A stretch of 64,000 nucleotides of DNA from Liolophura sinensis (lineage: Eukaryota > Mollusca > Polyplacophora > Chitonida > Chitonidae). The notes beneath the pieces were generated by a model. The model had not been told where the DNA came from. It saw only the letters and a program-made list of their open reading frames with translations, and made no database searches. Shown piece after piece: positions 1 to 11,464 of this stretch; positions within the stretch are counted from its first letter, which is position 1; each line of letters begins with the position of its first letter. Location of the stretch: contig NW_027017956.1 in assembly GCF_032854445.1 (NCBI RefSeq), positions 434,001 through 498,000 of the forward strand, in the 5' to 3' direction. A program made the position numbers and the translations under genes.

Positions 1-520
1 GTTCTTCTATATCGGGACTAGTCTTGCTGACAATGGTAACTGATGCTCGTCGGCAGGTACACGTACGTTAATGAGATCAATAACTTTGTCTCTTTCTTTT
101 AGGACAAATATGTAACTTATTAAACTAACGGTTTTGACAGATAAATGTAACAGCTCTGTGATCTCATCATGTTAGAAATGAAATAAAAAATGCGATATAG
201 ACGTACTTGAGCTCCTAATATGTTTTTTCCAGAGTGCTTACGGTGGACTTCGTTTGGATTCTGTGAGGGTTTTGATAGGTCTGTTATATGTTAATTGTGT
301 ATTACTGAAAACTCGCTCCACTAACATTATATATACAAACATGTATGCTTAAAGCCTTCCTTTCACTAGGAAATAAAATAGCCTGAGTAGGAGCCTTGTC
401 AGGTGGGGTTATGTATGGGAGGACTAAGGTTTGCCTGAAGTGAAAGACATAGGTACAGTAAATGGCGCAGAGACATACATGTCTTTACAGATAAATGTTA
501 TCTGATCGTCAGTTGCACAG

Positions 521-886
521 ACCGGCCCGGATAGCACAGTTGGTAGAGCGTCCGCTTCGGGACCGGTAGATCCAGGATCAATCCTTGGTCGAGTCACACC
601 TAAGACTTTAAAAGAGGAAGTTGTGACTTCCTCGTTTGGCGTTCAGCATGAAGGGGGATAGTGCAACGACTGGTTGACCCGTTTCAGTATAATGGCTCGG
701 GCGGGGCGGCTTACTTGCCTTCGGTAAGTCGTCTCAGTGATGCAGCACTAAATAAAAGAGCGGTGAAAATCCGTCCTGCAACAAGGAGGCACATTAAACG
801 TGCATGCACCCTAATGATTCCTTCGTCGTCATATGACTGAAAAATTGTTGAGTACGACGTTAAACCCCAAGCACTCACTCACTCAC
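521..886 (+). mobile_element. tRNA-derived SINE, copy 0 (366 bp)
   Basis: This is a non-autonomous retroposon with no protein-coding capacity. The head has a perfect Pol III A box, TAGCACAGTTGG (532-543), matching TRGCNNAGYNGG. A degenerate B box, GGTCGAGTC, lies at 587-595, about 50 bases downstream as in tRNA genes. The body contains an 8-bp hairpin, GAGGAAGT/ACTTCCTC (614-621 with 626-633), and a small CTTAC...GTAAG hairpin. The element ends in GACGTTAAACCCC and an (ACTC)n tail instead of poly-A. The 12-bp duplication TCAGTTGCACAG flanks it at 509-520 and 887-898. The body and tail style resemble mollusc SINEs; the family name was not checked. The same offsets from the element start apply to the other 13 copies. 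Confidence 0.87.
532..595 (+). promoter_or_regulatory. Internal Pol III promoter remnant (A box and weak B box) of SINE copy 0
   Basis: The A box at 532-543 is a full consensus match. The B-box-like GGTCGAGTC at 587-595 departs from GGTTCGANTCC by a missing T and changed ends, so promoter strength is uncertain. Spacing is tRNA-like. Every SINE copy keeps both boxes. No TTTT terminator occurs in this SINE, so any Pol III transcript would run on into the minisatellite. Confidence 0.5.
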
Positions 887-907
887 TCAGTTGCACAGCG
901 ACATACA

Positions 908-3588
908 TACAAGATGAAGATTGTAATCGACATAATAGCATGTTTAGTTACAAAATGAACATTGTAATCATTGTAATAGCATGTTAAGTTACAAAGTGAA
1001 CAATGTAATCCTTATAATTGCATGTTCAGTTACAAGATGAACATTGTAATCATTATAAAAACATCATCAGCTGCAAGGTGAACATTGTAATCAGTATACA
1101 AGCATGCTCAGTTGCAAAATGGACATTGTAATCATTACAATAGCATATTCAGTTACAAGATGAACATTGTAATCATTATAATCATGTGCTCAGTTACAAG
1201 GTGAACATTGTAATCATTACAATAGCGTGCTCAGTTACAAGATGAACATTGTAATCATTATAAAAACATGCCCAGTTACAAGATGAACATTGTAATAGTT
1301 AAAATAGCATGATCAGTTACGAAGTGAACATTGTAATCATTATAATAGCATGCTCAGTTGCAAGATAAACATTGTAATCATTATAATATCATTTTCAGTT
1401 ACAAGATGAAGATTGTAATCGACATAATAGCATGTTCAGTTACAAGATGAACATTGTAATCATTGTAATAGCATGTTCAGTTACAAAGTAAACATTGTAA
1501 TCATTATAATAGCGTCAAAGGTTACAAAATCACCATTGTAATCAATATAATAGCATGCTCAGTTACAAAATAAATATTGCAATTATTATATTAGCATATG
1601 TAGTTACAAGATGAACATTGTAATCATTATAAAAACATCATCAGTTACAAGGTGAACATTGTAATCAGTATAAAAGCATGCTCAGTTGCAAAATGGATAT
1701 TGTAATCATTACATTAGCATATTCATTTACAAGATGAACATTGTAATCATTATAATAATGTGCTCAGTTACAAGGTGAACAATGTAATCATTGTAATAGC
1801 ATGTTCAGTTACAAAGTGAACATTGTAATCCTTATAATTGCATGTTCAGTTACAAAGTGAACATTGTAATCATTATAAAAACATCATCAGTTGCAAGGTG
1901 AACATTGTAATCAGTATACAAGCATGCTCAGTTGCAAAATGGACATTGTAATCATTACAATAGCATATTCAGTTACAAGATGAACATTGTAATCATTATA
2001 ATAATGCGCTCAGTTACAAGGTGAACCATGTAATCATTGTAATAGCATGTTCAGTTACAAAGTGAACATTGTAATCCTTATAATTGCATGTTCAGTTACA
2101 AGATGAACATTGTAATCATTATAAAAACATAAACAGTTACAAGGTGAACATTGTAATCAGTATACAAGCATGCTCAGTTGCAAAATGGACATTGTAATCA
2201 TTACATTAGCATATTCACTTACAAGATGAGTATTGTAATTATTATAATAACATCATCAGTTACAATGTAAACATTGTATTCATTATATTAGCTCGTTCAC
2301 TTACAACATAAACATTGTAATCATTATAAAAGCATGTTCAGCTACAAGGTGAACATAGTAATCATTTTAAAAACATGCTCAGTTGCAAGATGAAGATTGT
2401 AATCGACATAATAGCATGTTCAGTTATAAGATGAACATTGTAATTATTATAAAAACATCATCAGTTGCAAGGTGAACATTGTAATCAGTATACAAGCATG
2501 CTCAGTTGCAAGATAAACATTGTAATCATTACATTAGCATATTCACTTACAAGATGAATATTGTAATCATTATAATAACATCATCAGTTACAAAGTAAAC
2601 ATTGTATTCATTATATTAGCACGTTCAATTACAAGATGAACATTGTAATCATTATAAAAGCATGTTCAGTTACAAGGTGAACATTGTAATCTTTATAAAA
2701 TCATGCTCAGTTACAAGATGAACATTCTAATCATTATAATAGCATGTTCAGTTACAAGGTGGACATTGTAAGTATAAAAGCATGCTCAGTTGCAAAATGG
2801 ACATTGTAATCATTACATAAGCATATTTAGTTACAAGATGAATATTGTAATCATTATAATAACATCATCAGTTACAAAATGAACATTGTATTCAATATAT
2901 TAGCACGTTCAATTACAAGATGAACATTGTAATCATTATAATATCATGCTCAGTTGCAAGATAAAGATTGTAATCGACATAATAGCATGTTCAGTTACAA
3001 GATGAACATTGTAATCATTGTAATAGCATGTTCAGTTACAAAGTGAACATTGTAATCCTTATAATTGCATGTTCAGTTACAAGATGAACGTTGTTATCAT
3101 TATAAAAACATCATCAGTTCCTAGGTGAACATTGTAATCAGTATACAAGCATGCTCAGTTGCAAAATGGACATTGTAATCATTGCAATAGCATATTCAGT
3201 TACAAGATGAACATTGCAATCATTATAATAATGTGCTCAGTTACAAGGAGAACATTGAAATCATTACAATAGCGTGCTCAGTTACAAGGTGAACATTGTA
3301 ATCATTATAAAAACATGCCCAGTTACAAGATGAACATTGTAATAGTTAAAATAGCATGCTCAAATACAAGATGAGCAATGTAATCATTATAATAGCATGC
3401 TCAATTACAAGATGAAGATTGTAATTCGTATAATAGCATGTTCAGTTACAACATGAACATTGTAATTATTACACTAGTATGCCCAGTTACAAGATGAACA
3501 TTGTAATCAGTATAATAGCGTGCTCAGTTACAAGATGAGCAATGTAATCATTATAATAGCATGTTCAGTTACCAGATGAACATTGTAA
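908..3588 (+). repeat. 41-bp minisatellite array 1 (about 65 monomers)
   Basis: Head-to-tail AT-rich monomers of 41 bp. Each typically reads CAGTTACAAG, then a GATGAACATTGTAATC core, a TATAAT stretch, and ends in AGCATGCT. Monomers are individually variant (for example TTGCAAAATGG, ACATCATCAG, CAGTATACAAG), and the variants recur in a fixed order in other arrays. One monomer at 2751-2788 is 38 bp because it lacks three bases after CATTGTAA. The first monomer starts TACAAGATGAAG, directly fused to the block. The last is cut at CATTGTAA, where block 1 begins. Near 3430-3480 the array lacks two monomers that array 2 retains. Confidence 0.97.
2751..2788 (+). repeat. Short 38-bp register-marker monomer (example)
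   Basis: The monomer beginning GTTACAAGGTGGACATTGTA continues directly with AGTATAAAAG, three bases shorter than the standard unit. It is found at the corresponding place in nearly every array and once per 2,088-bp higher-order unit, so it is a useful landmark for aligning them. Confidence 0.85.
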
Positions 3589-4322
3589 GAATTATTTTTA
3601 GAATAAATCGCTTCCAAACTCTGGTATATTCACCTTAGTTTAACTAAACGCCATCATATCGTATTTATGTTAATTACATGTAATATTTTAATAGGCATGT
3701 TCTTAAATCAAATGGCCCTTTGTTAGACTGTTTAGCCTTTCAAAACGGAAACTACAGGTATGCATATTTAAGAGAACTTATGTTTGTCCTTTTTTAAAAC
3801 CATTTTCTTCATTCCTCAATGAAAAATACATGCATTGTTTCGCACCCCTATTTGCAGCGTTCTGGCAATGGGCCAAATGTGTAGAATACGATATCTGTGA
3901 AATTAATCTGACTGCAATAAAATCAGAAAATTCGACCCCAATTCTTTTATGGTTTTCTCTACGGTTCTTCTATATCGGGACTAGTCTTGCTGACAATGGT
4001 AACTGATGCTCGTCGGCAGGTACACGTACGTTAATGAGATCAATAACTTTGTCTCTTTCTTTTAGGACAAATATGTAACTTATTAAACTAACGGTTTTGA
4101 CAGATAAATGTAACAGCTCTGTGATCTCATCATGTTAGAAATGAAATAAAAAATGCGATATAGACGTACTTGAGCTCCTAATATGTTTTTTCCAGAGTGC
4201 TTACGGTGGACTTCGTTTGGATTCTGTGAGGGTTTTGATAGGTCTGTTATATGTTAATTGTGTATTACTGAAAACTCGCTCCACTAACATTATATATACA
4301 AACATGTATGCTTAAAGCCTTC

Positions 4323-4409
4323 CTTTCACTAGGAAATAAAATAGCCTGAGTAGGAGCCTTGTCAGGTGGGGTTATGTATGGGAGGACTAAGGTTTGCCTG
4401 AAGTGAAAG
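4323..4409 (+). other. Nested inverted repeat in block (example, block 1)
   Basis: The outer arms CTTTCACT and AGTGAAAG are perfectly complementary over 8 bp. An inner pair, CCTGA/TCAGG, lies between them. The arrangement recurs in the other blocks; block 5 carries a change in the left arm (CTTTCAAT). It could fold as an RNA or DNA hairpin, but 8 bp can arise by chance in AT-rich DNA. Confidence 0.35.
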
Positions 4410-4483
4410 ACATAGGTACAGTAAATGGCGCAGAGACATACATGTCTTTACAGATAAATGTTATCTGATCGTCAGTTGCACAG

Positions 4484-4849
4484 ACCGGCCCGGATAGCAC
4501 AGTTGGTAGAGCGTCCGCTTCGGGACCGGTAGATCCAGGATCAATCCTTGGTCGAGTCACACCTAAGACTTTAAAAGAGGAAGTTGTGACTTCCTCGTTT
4601 GGCGTTCAGCATGAAGGGGGATAGTGCAACGACTGGTTGACCCGTTTCAGTATAATGGCTCGGGCGGGGCGGCTTACTTGCCTTCGGTAAGTCGTCTCAG
4701 TGATGCAGCACTAAATAAAAGAGCGGTGAAAATCCGTCCTGCAACAAGGAGGCACATTAAACGTGCATGCACCCTAATGATTCCTTCGTCGTCATATGAC
4801 TGAAAAATTGTTGAGTACGACGTTAAACCCCAAGCACTCACTCACTCAC
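4484..4849 (+). mobile_element. tRNA-derived SINE, copy 1 (366 bp, type A)
   Basis: Full length, nearly identical to copy 0. Target-site duplications TCAGTTGCACAG lie at 4472-4483 and 4850-4861. GGGGGATAG in the body and the tail of four ACTC-type repeats are type-A features. Confidence 0.88.
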
Positions 4850-4870
4850 TCAGTTGCACAGCGACATACA

Positions 4871-7633
4871 TACAAGATGAAGATTGTAATCGACATAATA
4901 GCATGTTTAGTTACAAAATGAACATTGTAATCATTGTAATAGCATGTTAAGTTACAAAGTGAACAATGTAATCCTTATAATTGCATGTTCAGTTACAAGA
5001 TGAACATTGTAATCATTATAAAAACATCATCAGCTGCAAGGTGAACATTGTAATCAGTATACAAGCATGCTCAGTTGCAAAATGGACATTGTAATCATTA
5101 CAATAGCATATTCAGTTACAAGATGAACATTGTAATCATTATAATCATGTGCTCAGTTACAAGGTGAACATTGTAATCATTACAATAGCGTGCTCAGTTA
5201 CAAGATGAACATTGTAATCATTATAAAAACATGCCCAGTTACAAGATGAACATTGTAATAGTTAAAATAGCATGATCAGTTACGAAGTGAACATTGTAAT
5301 CATTATAATAGCATGCTCAGTTGCAAGATAAACATTGTAATCATTATAATATCATTTTCAGTTACAAGATGAAGATTGTAATCGACATAATAGCATGTTC
5401 AGTTACAAGATGAACATTGTAATCATTGTAATAGCATGTTCAGTTACAAAGTAAACATTGTAATCATTATAATAGCGTCAACGGTTACAAAATCACCATT
5501 GTAATCAATATAATAGCATGCTCAGTTACAAAATGAATATTGCAATTATTATATTAGCATATGTAGTTACAAGATGAACATTGTAATCATTATAAAAACA
5601 TCATCAGTTACAAGGTGAACATTGTAATCAGTATAAAAGCATGCTCAGTTGCAAAATGGATATTGTAATCATTACATTAGCATATTCACTTACAAGATGA
5701 ACATTGTAATCATTATAATAATGTGCTCAGTTACAAGGTGAACAATGTAATCATTGTAATAGCATGTTCAGTTACAAAGTGAACATTGTAATCCTTATAA
5801 TTGCATGTTCAGTTACAAAGTGAACATTGTAATCATTATAAAAACATCATCAGTTGCAAGGTGAACATTGTAATCAGTATACAAGCATGCTCAGTTGCAA
5901 AATGGACATTGTAATCATTACAATAGCATATTCAGTTACAAGATGAACATTGTAATCATTATAATAATGCGCTCAGTTACAAGGTGAACCATGTAATCAT
6001 TGTAATAGCATGTTCAGTTACAAAGTGAACATTGTAATCCTTATAATTGCATGTTCAGTTACAAGATGAACATTGTAATCATTATAAAAACATAAACAGT
6101 TACAAGGTGAACATTGTAATCAGTATACAAGCATGCTCAGTTGCAAAATGGACATTGTAATCATTACATTAGCATATTCACTTACAAGATGAGTATTGTA
6201 ATTATTATAATAACATCATCAGTTACAATGTAAACATTGTATTCATTATATTAGCTCGTTCACTTACAACATAAACATTGTAATCATTATAAAAGCATGT
6301 TCAGCTACAAGGTGAACATAGTAATCATTTTAAAAACATGCTCAGTTGCAAGATGAAGATTGTAATCGACATAATAGCATGTTCAGTTATAAGATGAACA
6401 TTGTAATTATTATAAAAACATCATCAGTTGCAAGGTGAACATTGTAATCAGTATACAAGCATGCTCAGTTGCAAGATAAACATTGTAATCATTACATTAG
6501 CATATTCACTTACAAGATGAATATTGTAATCATTATAATAACATCATCAGTTACAAAGTAAACATTGTATTCATTATATTAGCACGTTCAATTACAAGAT
6601 GAACATTGTAATCATTATAAAAGCATGTTCAGTTACAAGGTGAACATTGTAATCTTTATAAAATCATGCTCAGTTACAAGATGAACATTCTAATCATTAT
6701 AATAGCATGTTCAGTTACAAGGTGGACATTGTAAGTATAAAAGCATGCTCAGTTGCAAAATGGACATTGTAATCATTACATAAGCATATTTAGTTACAAG
6801 ATGAATATTGTAATCATTATAATAACATCATCAGTTACAAAATGAACATTGTATTCAATATATTAGCACGTTCAATTACAAGATGAACATTGTAATCATT
6901 ATAATATCATGCTCAGTTGCAAGATAAAGATTGTAATCGACATAATAGCATGTTCAGTTACAAGATGAACATTGTAATCATTGTAATAGCATGTTCAGTT
7001 ACAAAGTGAACATTGTAATCCTTATAATTGCATGTTCAGTTACAAGATGAACGTTGTTATCATTATAAAAACATCATCAGTTCCTAGGTGAACATTGTAA
7101 TCAGTATACAAGCATGCTCAGTTGCAAAATGGACATTGTAATCATTGCAATAGCATATTCAGTTACAAGATGAACATTGCAATCATTATAATAATGTGCT
7201 CAGTTACAAGGAGAACATTGAAATCATTACAATAGCGTGCTCAGTTACAAGGTGAACATTGTAATCATTATAAAAACATGCCCAGTTACAAGATGAACAT
7301 TGTAATAGTTAAAATAGCATGCTCAAATACAAGATGAGCAATGTAATCATTATAATAGCATGCTCAATTACAAGATGAAAATTGTAATTCGTATAATAGC
7401 ATGCTCAGTTACAACATGAACATTGTAATCATTATAATAGCATGTTCAGTTACAAGATCAACATTGTAATCAGTATAATAGCATGCTCAGTTACAAAATT
7501 AATATTTTAATTATTACACTAGTATGCCCAGTTACAAGATGAACATTGTAATCAGTATAATAGCATGCTCAGTTACAAGATGAGCAATGTAATCATTATA
7601 ATAGCATGTTCAGTTACCAGATGAACATTGTAA
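4871..7633 (+). repeat. 41-bp minisatellite array 2 (about 67 monomers)
   Basis: Monomer order matches array 1 from start to about 7383 with very few substitutions, for example GCGTCAACGG here against GCGTCAAAGG in array 1. The 82-base length difference from array 1 is exactly two monomers, which this array retains between about 7390 and 7510 (ACATGAACATTG and AGATCAACATTG types). Confidence 0.97.
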
Positions 7634-8907
7634 GAATTATTTTTAGAATAAATCGCTTCCAAACTCTGGTATATTCACCTTAGTTTAACTAAACGCCATC
7701 ATATCGTATTTATGTTAATTACATGTAATATTGTAATAGGCATGTTCTTAAGTCAAATGGCCCTTTGTTAGACTGTTTAGCCTTTCAAAACGGAAACTAC
7801 AGGTATGCATATTTAAGAGAACTTAAGTTTGTCCTTTTTTAAAACCATTTTCTTCATTCCTCAATGAAAAATACATGCATTGTTTCGCACCCCTATTTGC
7901 AGCGTACTGGCAATGGGCCAAATGTGTAGAATACGATATCTGTGAAATTAATCTGACTGCAATAAGATCAGAAAATTCGACCCCAATTCTCTGATGGTTT
8001 TCTCTGCGGTTCTTCTATATCGGGACTAGTCTTGCTGACAATGGTAACTGATGCTCGTCGGCAGGTACACGTACGTTAATGAGATCAATAACTTTGTCTC
8101 TTTCTTTCAGGACAAATATGTAACTTATTAAACTAACGGTTTTGACAGATAAATGTAACAGCTCTGTGATCTCATCATGTTAGAAATGAAATAACAAATG
8201 CGATATAGACGTACTTGAGCTCCTAATATGTTTTTTCCAGAGTGCTTACGGTGGACTTCGTTTGGATTCTGTGAGGGTTTTGATAGGTCTGTTATATGTT
8301 AATTGTGGATTACTGAAAACTCGCTCCACTAATATTATATGTACAGACATGTTTGCTTAAAGCCTTCCTTTCACTAGGAAATAAAATAGCCTGAGTAGGA
8401 GCCTTGTCAGGTGGGGTTATGTATGGGAGGACTAAGGTTTGCCTGAAGTGAAAGACATAGGTACAGTAAATGGCGCAGAGACATACATGTCTTTACAGAT
8501 AAATGTTATCTGATCGTCAGTTGCACAGACCGGCCCGGATAGCACAGTTGGTAGAGCGTCCGCTTCGGGACCGGTAGATCCAGGATCAATCCTTGGTCGA
8601 GTCACACCTAAGACTTTAAAAGAGGAAGTTGTAACTTCCTCGTTTGGCGTTCAGCATGAAGGGTATAGTGCAACAACTGGTTGACCCGTTTCAGCATAAT
8701 GGCTCGGGCGGGGCGGCTTACTTGCCTTCGGTAAGTCGTCTCAGTGATGCAGCACTAAATAAAAGAGCGGTGAAAATCCGTCCTGCAACAAGGAGGCACA
8801 TTACACGTGCATGCACCCTAATGATTCCTTCGTCGTCATATGACTGAAAAATTGTTTAGATACGACGTTAAACCCCAAGCACTCACTCACTCAGTTGCAC
8901 AGCGACA
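7634..8907 (+). repeat. Inter-array block 2 (1,274 bp, type B)
   Basis: First type-B block. Diagnostic differences from type A are GCGTACTGGC for GCGTTCTGGC, ATAAGATCAG for ATAAAATCAG, ATGTACAGACATGTTTGC for ATATACAAACATGTATGC, TTGTTTAGATACG for TTGTTGAGTACG, and ACATACAAG for ACATACATACAAG at the array junction. The left part carries no recognisable gene. Confidence 0.93.
8529..8890 (+). mobile_element. tRNA-derived SINE, copy 2 (362 bp, type B)
   Basis: Duplications at 8517-8528 and 8891-8902. The body hairpin reads GAGGAAGTTGTAACTTCCTC, where the type-A T-G closing position has become T-A. The 3' tail is one ACTC repeat shorter than in type A. Confidence 0.88.
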
Positions 8908-11464
8908 TACAAGATGAAGATTGTAATCGACATAATAGCATGTTCAGTTACAAAATGAGCATTGTAATCATTGTAATAGCATGTTAAGTTACAAAGTGAA
9001 CATTGTAATCCTTATAATTGCATGTTCAGTTACAAGATGAACATTGTAATCATTATAAAAACATCATCAGTTGCAAGGTGAACATTGTAATCAGTATACA
9101 AGCATGCTCAGTTGCAAAATGGACATTGTAATCATTACAATAGCATATTCAGTTACAAGATGAACATTGTAATCATTATAATCATGTGCTCAGTTACAAG
9201 GTGAACATTGTAATCATTACAATAGCGTGCTCAGTTACAAGATGAACATTGTAATCATTATAAAAACATGCCCAGTTACAAGATGAACAATGTAATAGTT
9301 AAAATAGCATGATCAGTTACGAAGTGAACATTGTAATCATTATAATAGCATGCTCAGTTGCAAGATAAACATTGTAATCATTAAAATATCATGTTCAGTT
9401 ACAAGATGAACATTGTAATCATTGTAATAGCATGTTCAGTTACAAAGTAAACATTGTAATCATTATAATAGCGTCAACGGTTACAAAACCACCATTGTAA
9501 TCAATATAATAGCATGCTCAGTTACAAAATGAATATTGCAATCATTATATTAGCATATTTCATTACAAGATGAACATTGTAATCATTATTATAGCATATG
9601 TAGTTACAAGATGAACATTGTAATCATTATAAAAACATCATCAGTTACAAGGTGAACATTGTAATCAGTATAAAAGCATGCTCAGTTGCAAAATGGATAT
9701 TGTAATCATTACATTAGCATATTCACTTACAAGATGAACATTGTAATTATTATAATAATGTGCTCAGTTACAAGGTGAACAATGTAATCATTGTAAAAGC
9801 ATGTTCAGTTACAAAGTGAACATTGTAATCCTTATAATTGCATGTTCACTTTCAAAGTGAACATTGTAATCATTATAAAAACATCATCAGTTGCAAAGTG
9901 AAAATTGTAATCAGTATACAAGCATGCTCAGTTGCAAAATGGACATTGTAATCATTACAATAGCATATTCACTTACAAGATGAACATTGTAATCATTATA
10001 ATAATGTGCTCAGTTACAAAGTGAACAATGTAATCATTGTAATAGCATCTTCAGTTACAAAGTGAACATTGTAATCCTTATAATTGCATGTTCAGTTACA
10101 AGATGAACATTGTAATCATTATAAAAAGTAAACAGTTTCAAGGTGAACATTGTAATCAGTATACAAGCATGCTCAGTTGCAAAATGGACATTGTAATCAT
10201 TACATTAGCATATTCACTTACAAGATGAATATTGTAATCATTATAATAACATCATCAGTTACAACATAAGCATTGTATTCATTATATTAGCTCGTTGACT
10301 TACAAGATAAACATTGTAATCATTATAAAAGCATGTTCAGTTACAAGGTGAACATAGTAATCATTTTAAAAACATGCTCAGTTGCAAGATGAAGATTGTA
10401 ATCGACATAATAGCATGTTCAGTTACAAGATGAACATTGTAATCATTATAAAAACATCATCAGTTGCAAGGTGAACATTGTAATCAGTATACAAGCATGC
10501 TCAGTTGCAAGATAAACATTGTAATCATTACATTAGCATATTCACTTACAAGATGAGTATTGTAATCATTATAATAACATCATCAGTTACAAAGTAAACA
10601 TTGTATTCATTATATTAGCACGTTCAATTACAAGATGAACATTGTAATCATTATAAAAGCATGTTCAGTTACAAGGTGAACATTGTAATCTTTATAATAG
10701 CATGTTCAGTTACAAGGTGGACATTGTAAGTATAAAAGCATGCTCAGTTGCAAAATGGACATTGTAATCATTACATAAGCATATTCAGTTACAAGATGAA
10801 TATTGTAATCATTATAATAACATCATCAGTTACAAAATGAACATTGTATTCATTATATTAGCACGTTCAATTACAAGATGAACATTGTAATCATTATAAT
10901 ATCATGCTCAGTTGCAAGATGAAGATTGTAATCGACATAATTGCATGTTCAGTTACAAGATGAACATTGTAAACATTGTAATAGCATGTTCAGATACAAA
11001 GTGAACATTGTAATCCTTAAAATTGCATGTTCAGTTACAAGATGAACATTGTAATCATTATAAAAACATCATCAGTTCCAAGGTGAACATTGTAATCAGT
11101 ATACAAGCATGCTCAGTTGCAAAATGGACATTGTAATCATTGCAATAGCATATTCAGTTACAAGATGAGCAATGTAATCATTATAATAGCATGCCCAATT
11201 ACAAGATGAAGATTGTAATTCGTATAATAGCATGCTCAGTTACAACATTAACATTGTAATCATTATAATAGCATGTTCAGTTACAAGATGAACATTGTAA
11301 TCAGTATAATAGCATGCTCAGTTACAAAATTAATATTTTAATTATTACACTAGTATGCCCAGTTACAAGATGAACATTGTAATCAGTATAATAGCGTGCT
11401 CAGTTACAAGATGAGCAATGTAATCATTATAATAGCATGTTCAGTTACCAGATGAACATTGTAA
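8908..11464 (+). repeat. 41-bp minisatellite array 3 (about 62 monomers, type B)
   Basis: Type-B monomer order, marked by AAAAAGTAAACAGTTTC (one base shorter than the type-A AAAAACATAAACAG), ACATAAGCATTG and TCGTTGACTTAC. The 38-bp marker monomer is at about 10709-10746. The last eight or so monomers return to the order seen at the ends of arrays 1 and 2, which suggests a composite array. Confidence 0.96.

Larger units (their letters stand above)
1..907 (+). repeat. Inter-array block 0, left-truncated (type A)
   Basis: The window opens inside a block, at the sequence matching position 3964 of block 1, so about 375 bases of its left part lie outside. It carries type-A markers: ATGTATGCTTAAAG, ATTAAACGTGC in the SINE, TTGTTGAGTACG near the SINE end, and the longer array junction ACATACATACAAG. 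The left 0.5 kb has no recognisable gene. From position 1 onward it aligns with 3964 onward at an offset of 3,963 bases with only scattered substitutions, the length of one full composite unit. Confidence 0.9.
3589..4870 (+). repeat. Inter-array block 1 (1,282 bp, type A)
   Basis: This is the first complete block. It starts GAATTATTTTTAG right after the truncated last monomer. Next come a small palindrome, TTAGTTTAACTAA (3635-3647), and a stretch near 3669-3712 (TAATATTTTAATAGGCATGTTC) that looks like a decayed minisatellite monomer. Non-repetitive sequence follows to 4471. It contains a nested inverted repeat: CTTTCACT at 4323-4330 with AGTGAAAG at 4402-4409, and CCTGA at 4345-4349 with TCAGG at 4362-4366. 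The SINE is next, then GCGACATACA, which passes straight into minisatellite. The longest ATG-initiated frame in the left part (from the ATG of ATGCATTGTTTCGC) is about 39 codons and not convincing as a gene. Confidence 0.93.

Noticed and set aside
559-575. CENP-B box
   Set aside because: TTCGGGACCGG has the TTCG but not the required A and CGGG spacing.
524-597. Functional tRNA gene
   Set aside because: The A box is good, but the B box is degenerate and the acceptor ends do not pair convincingly. The sequence continues into a SINE body with a target-site duplication.
887-898. Right SINE flank as mere minisatellite sequence and not a duplication
   Set aside because: CTCAGTTGCA is common in monomers, but at block 3 the same 12-mer lies next to non-satellite DNA, and the match extends to CAG on both sides.
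908-3588. CRISPR array
   Set aside because: Repeat units are contiguous and there are no unique spacers between conserved direct repeats. The context is eukaryotic satellite.
3589-4870. rDNA intergenic spacer with sub-repeats
   Set aside because: The block-plus-array layout is similar in style, but no 18S, 5.8S, 28S or 5S sequence was seen in any of the 13 units.
3589-7633. Helitron or MITE with a satellite core
   Set aside because: Such elements in molluscs can contain tandem repeats, but I saw no terminal inverted repeats at the block-array borders and no convincing Helitron ends. Units are strictly head-to-tail, not dispersed.
8100-8115. Splice acceptor TCTTTCTTTCAG in the block
   Set aside because: No plausible exon follows, some copies read TCTTTCTTTTAG, and no coding frame is present.
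8644-8847. Repeated 67-codon frame in the SINE body (also at 16742, 20207, 24284, 27504, 38060, 44788, 51279 and 59858)
   Set aside because: It begins at a TTG inside the SINE, lies wholly within the non-coding body, and is broken by an extra G in type-A copies 0, 1, 3, 9 and 13. It is identical because the DNA is amplified, not because of selection on a protein.
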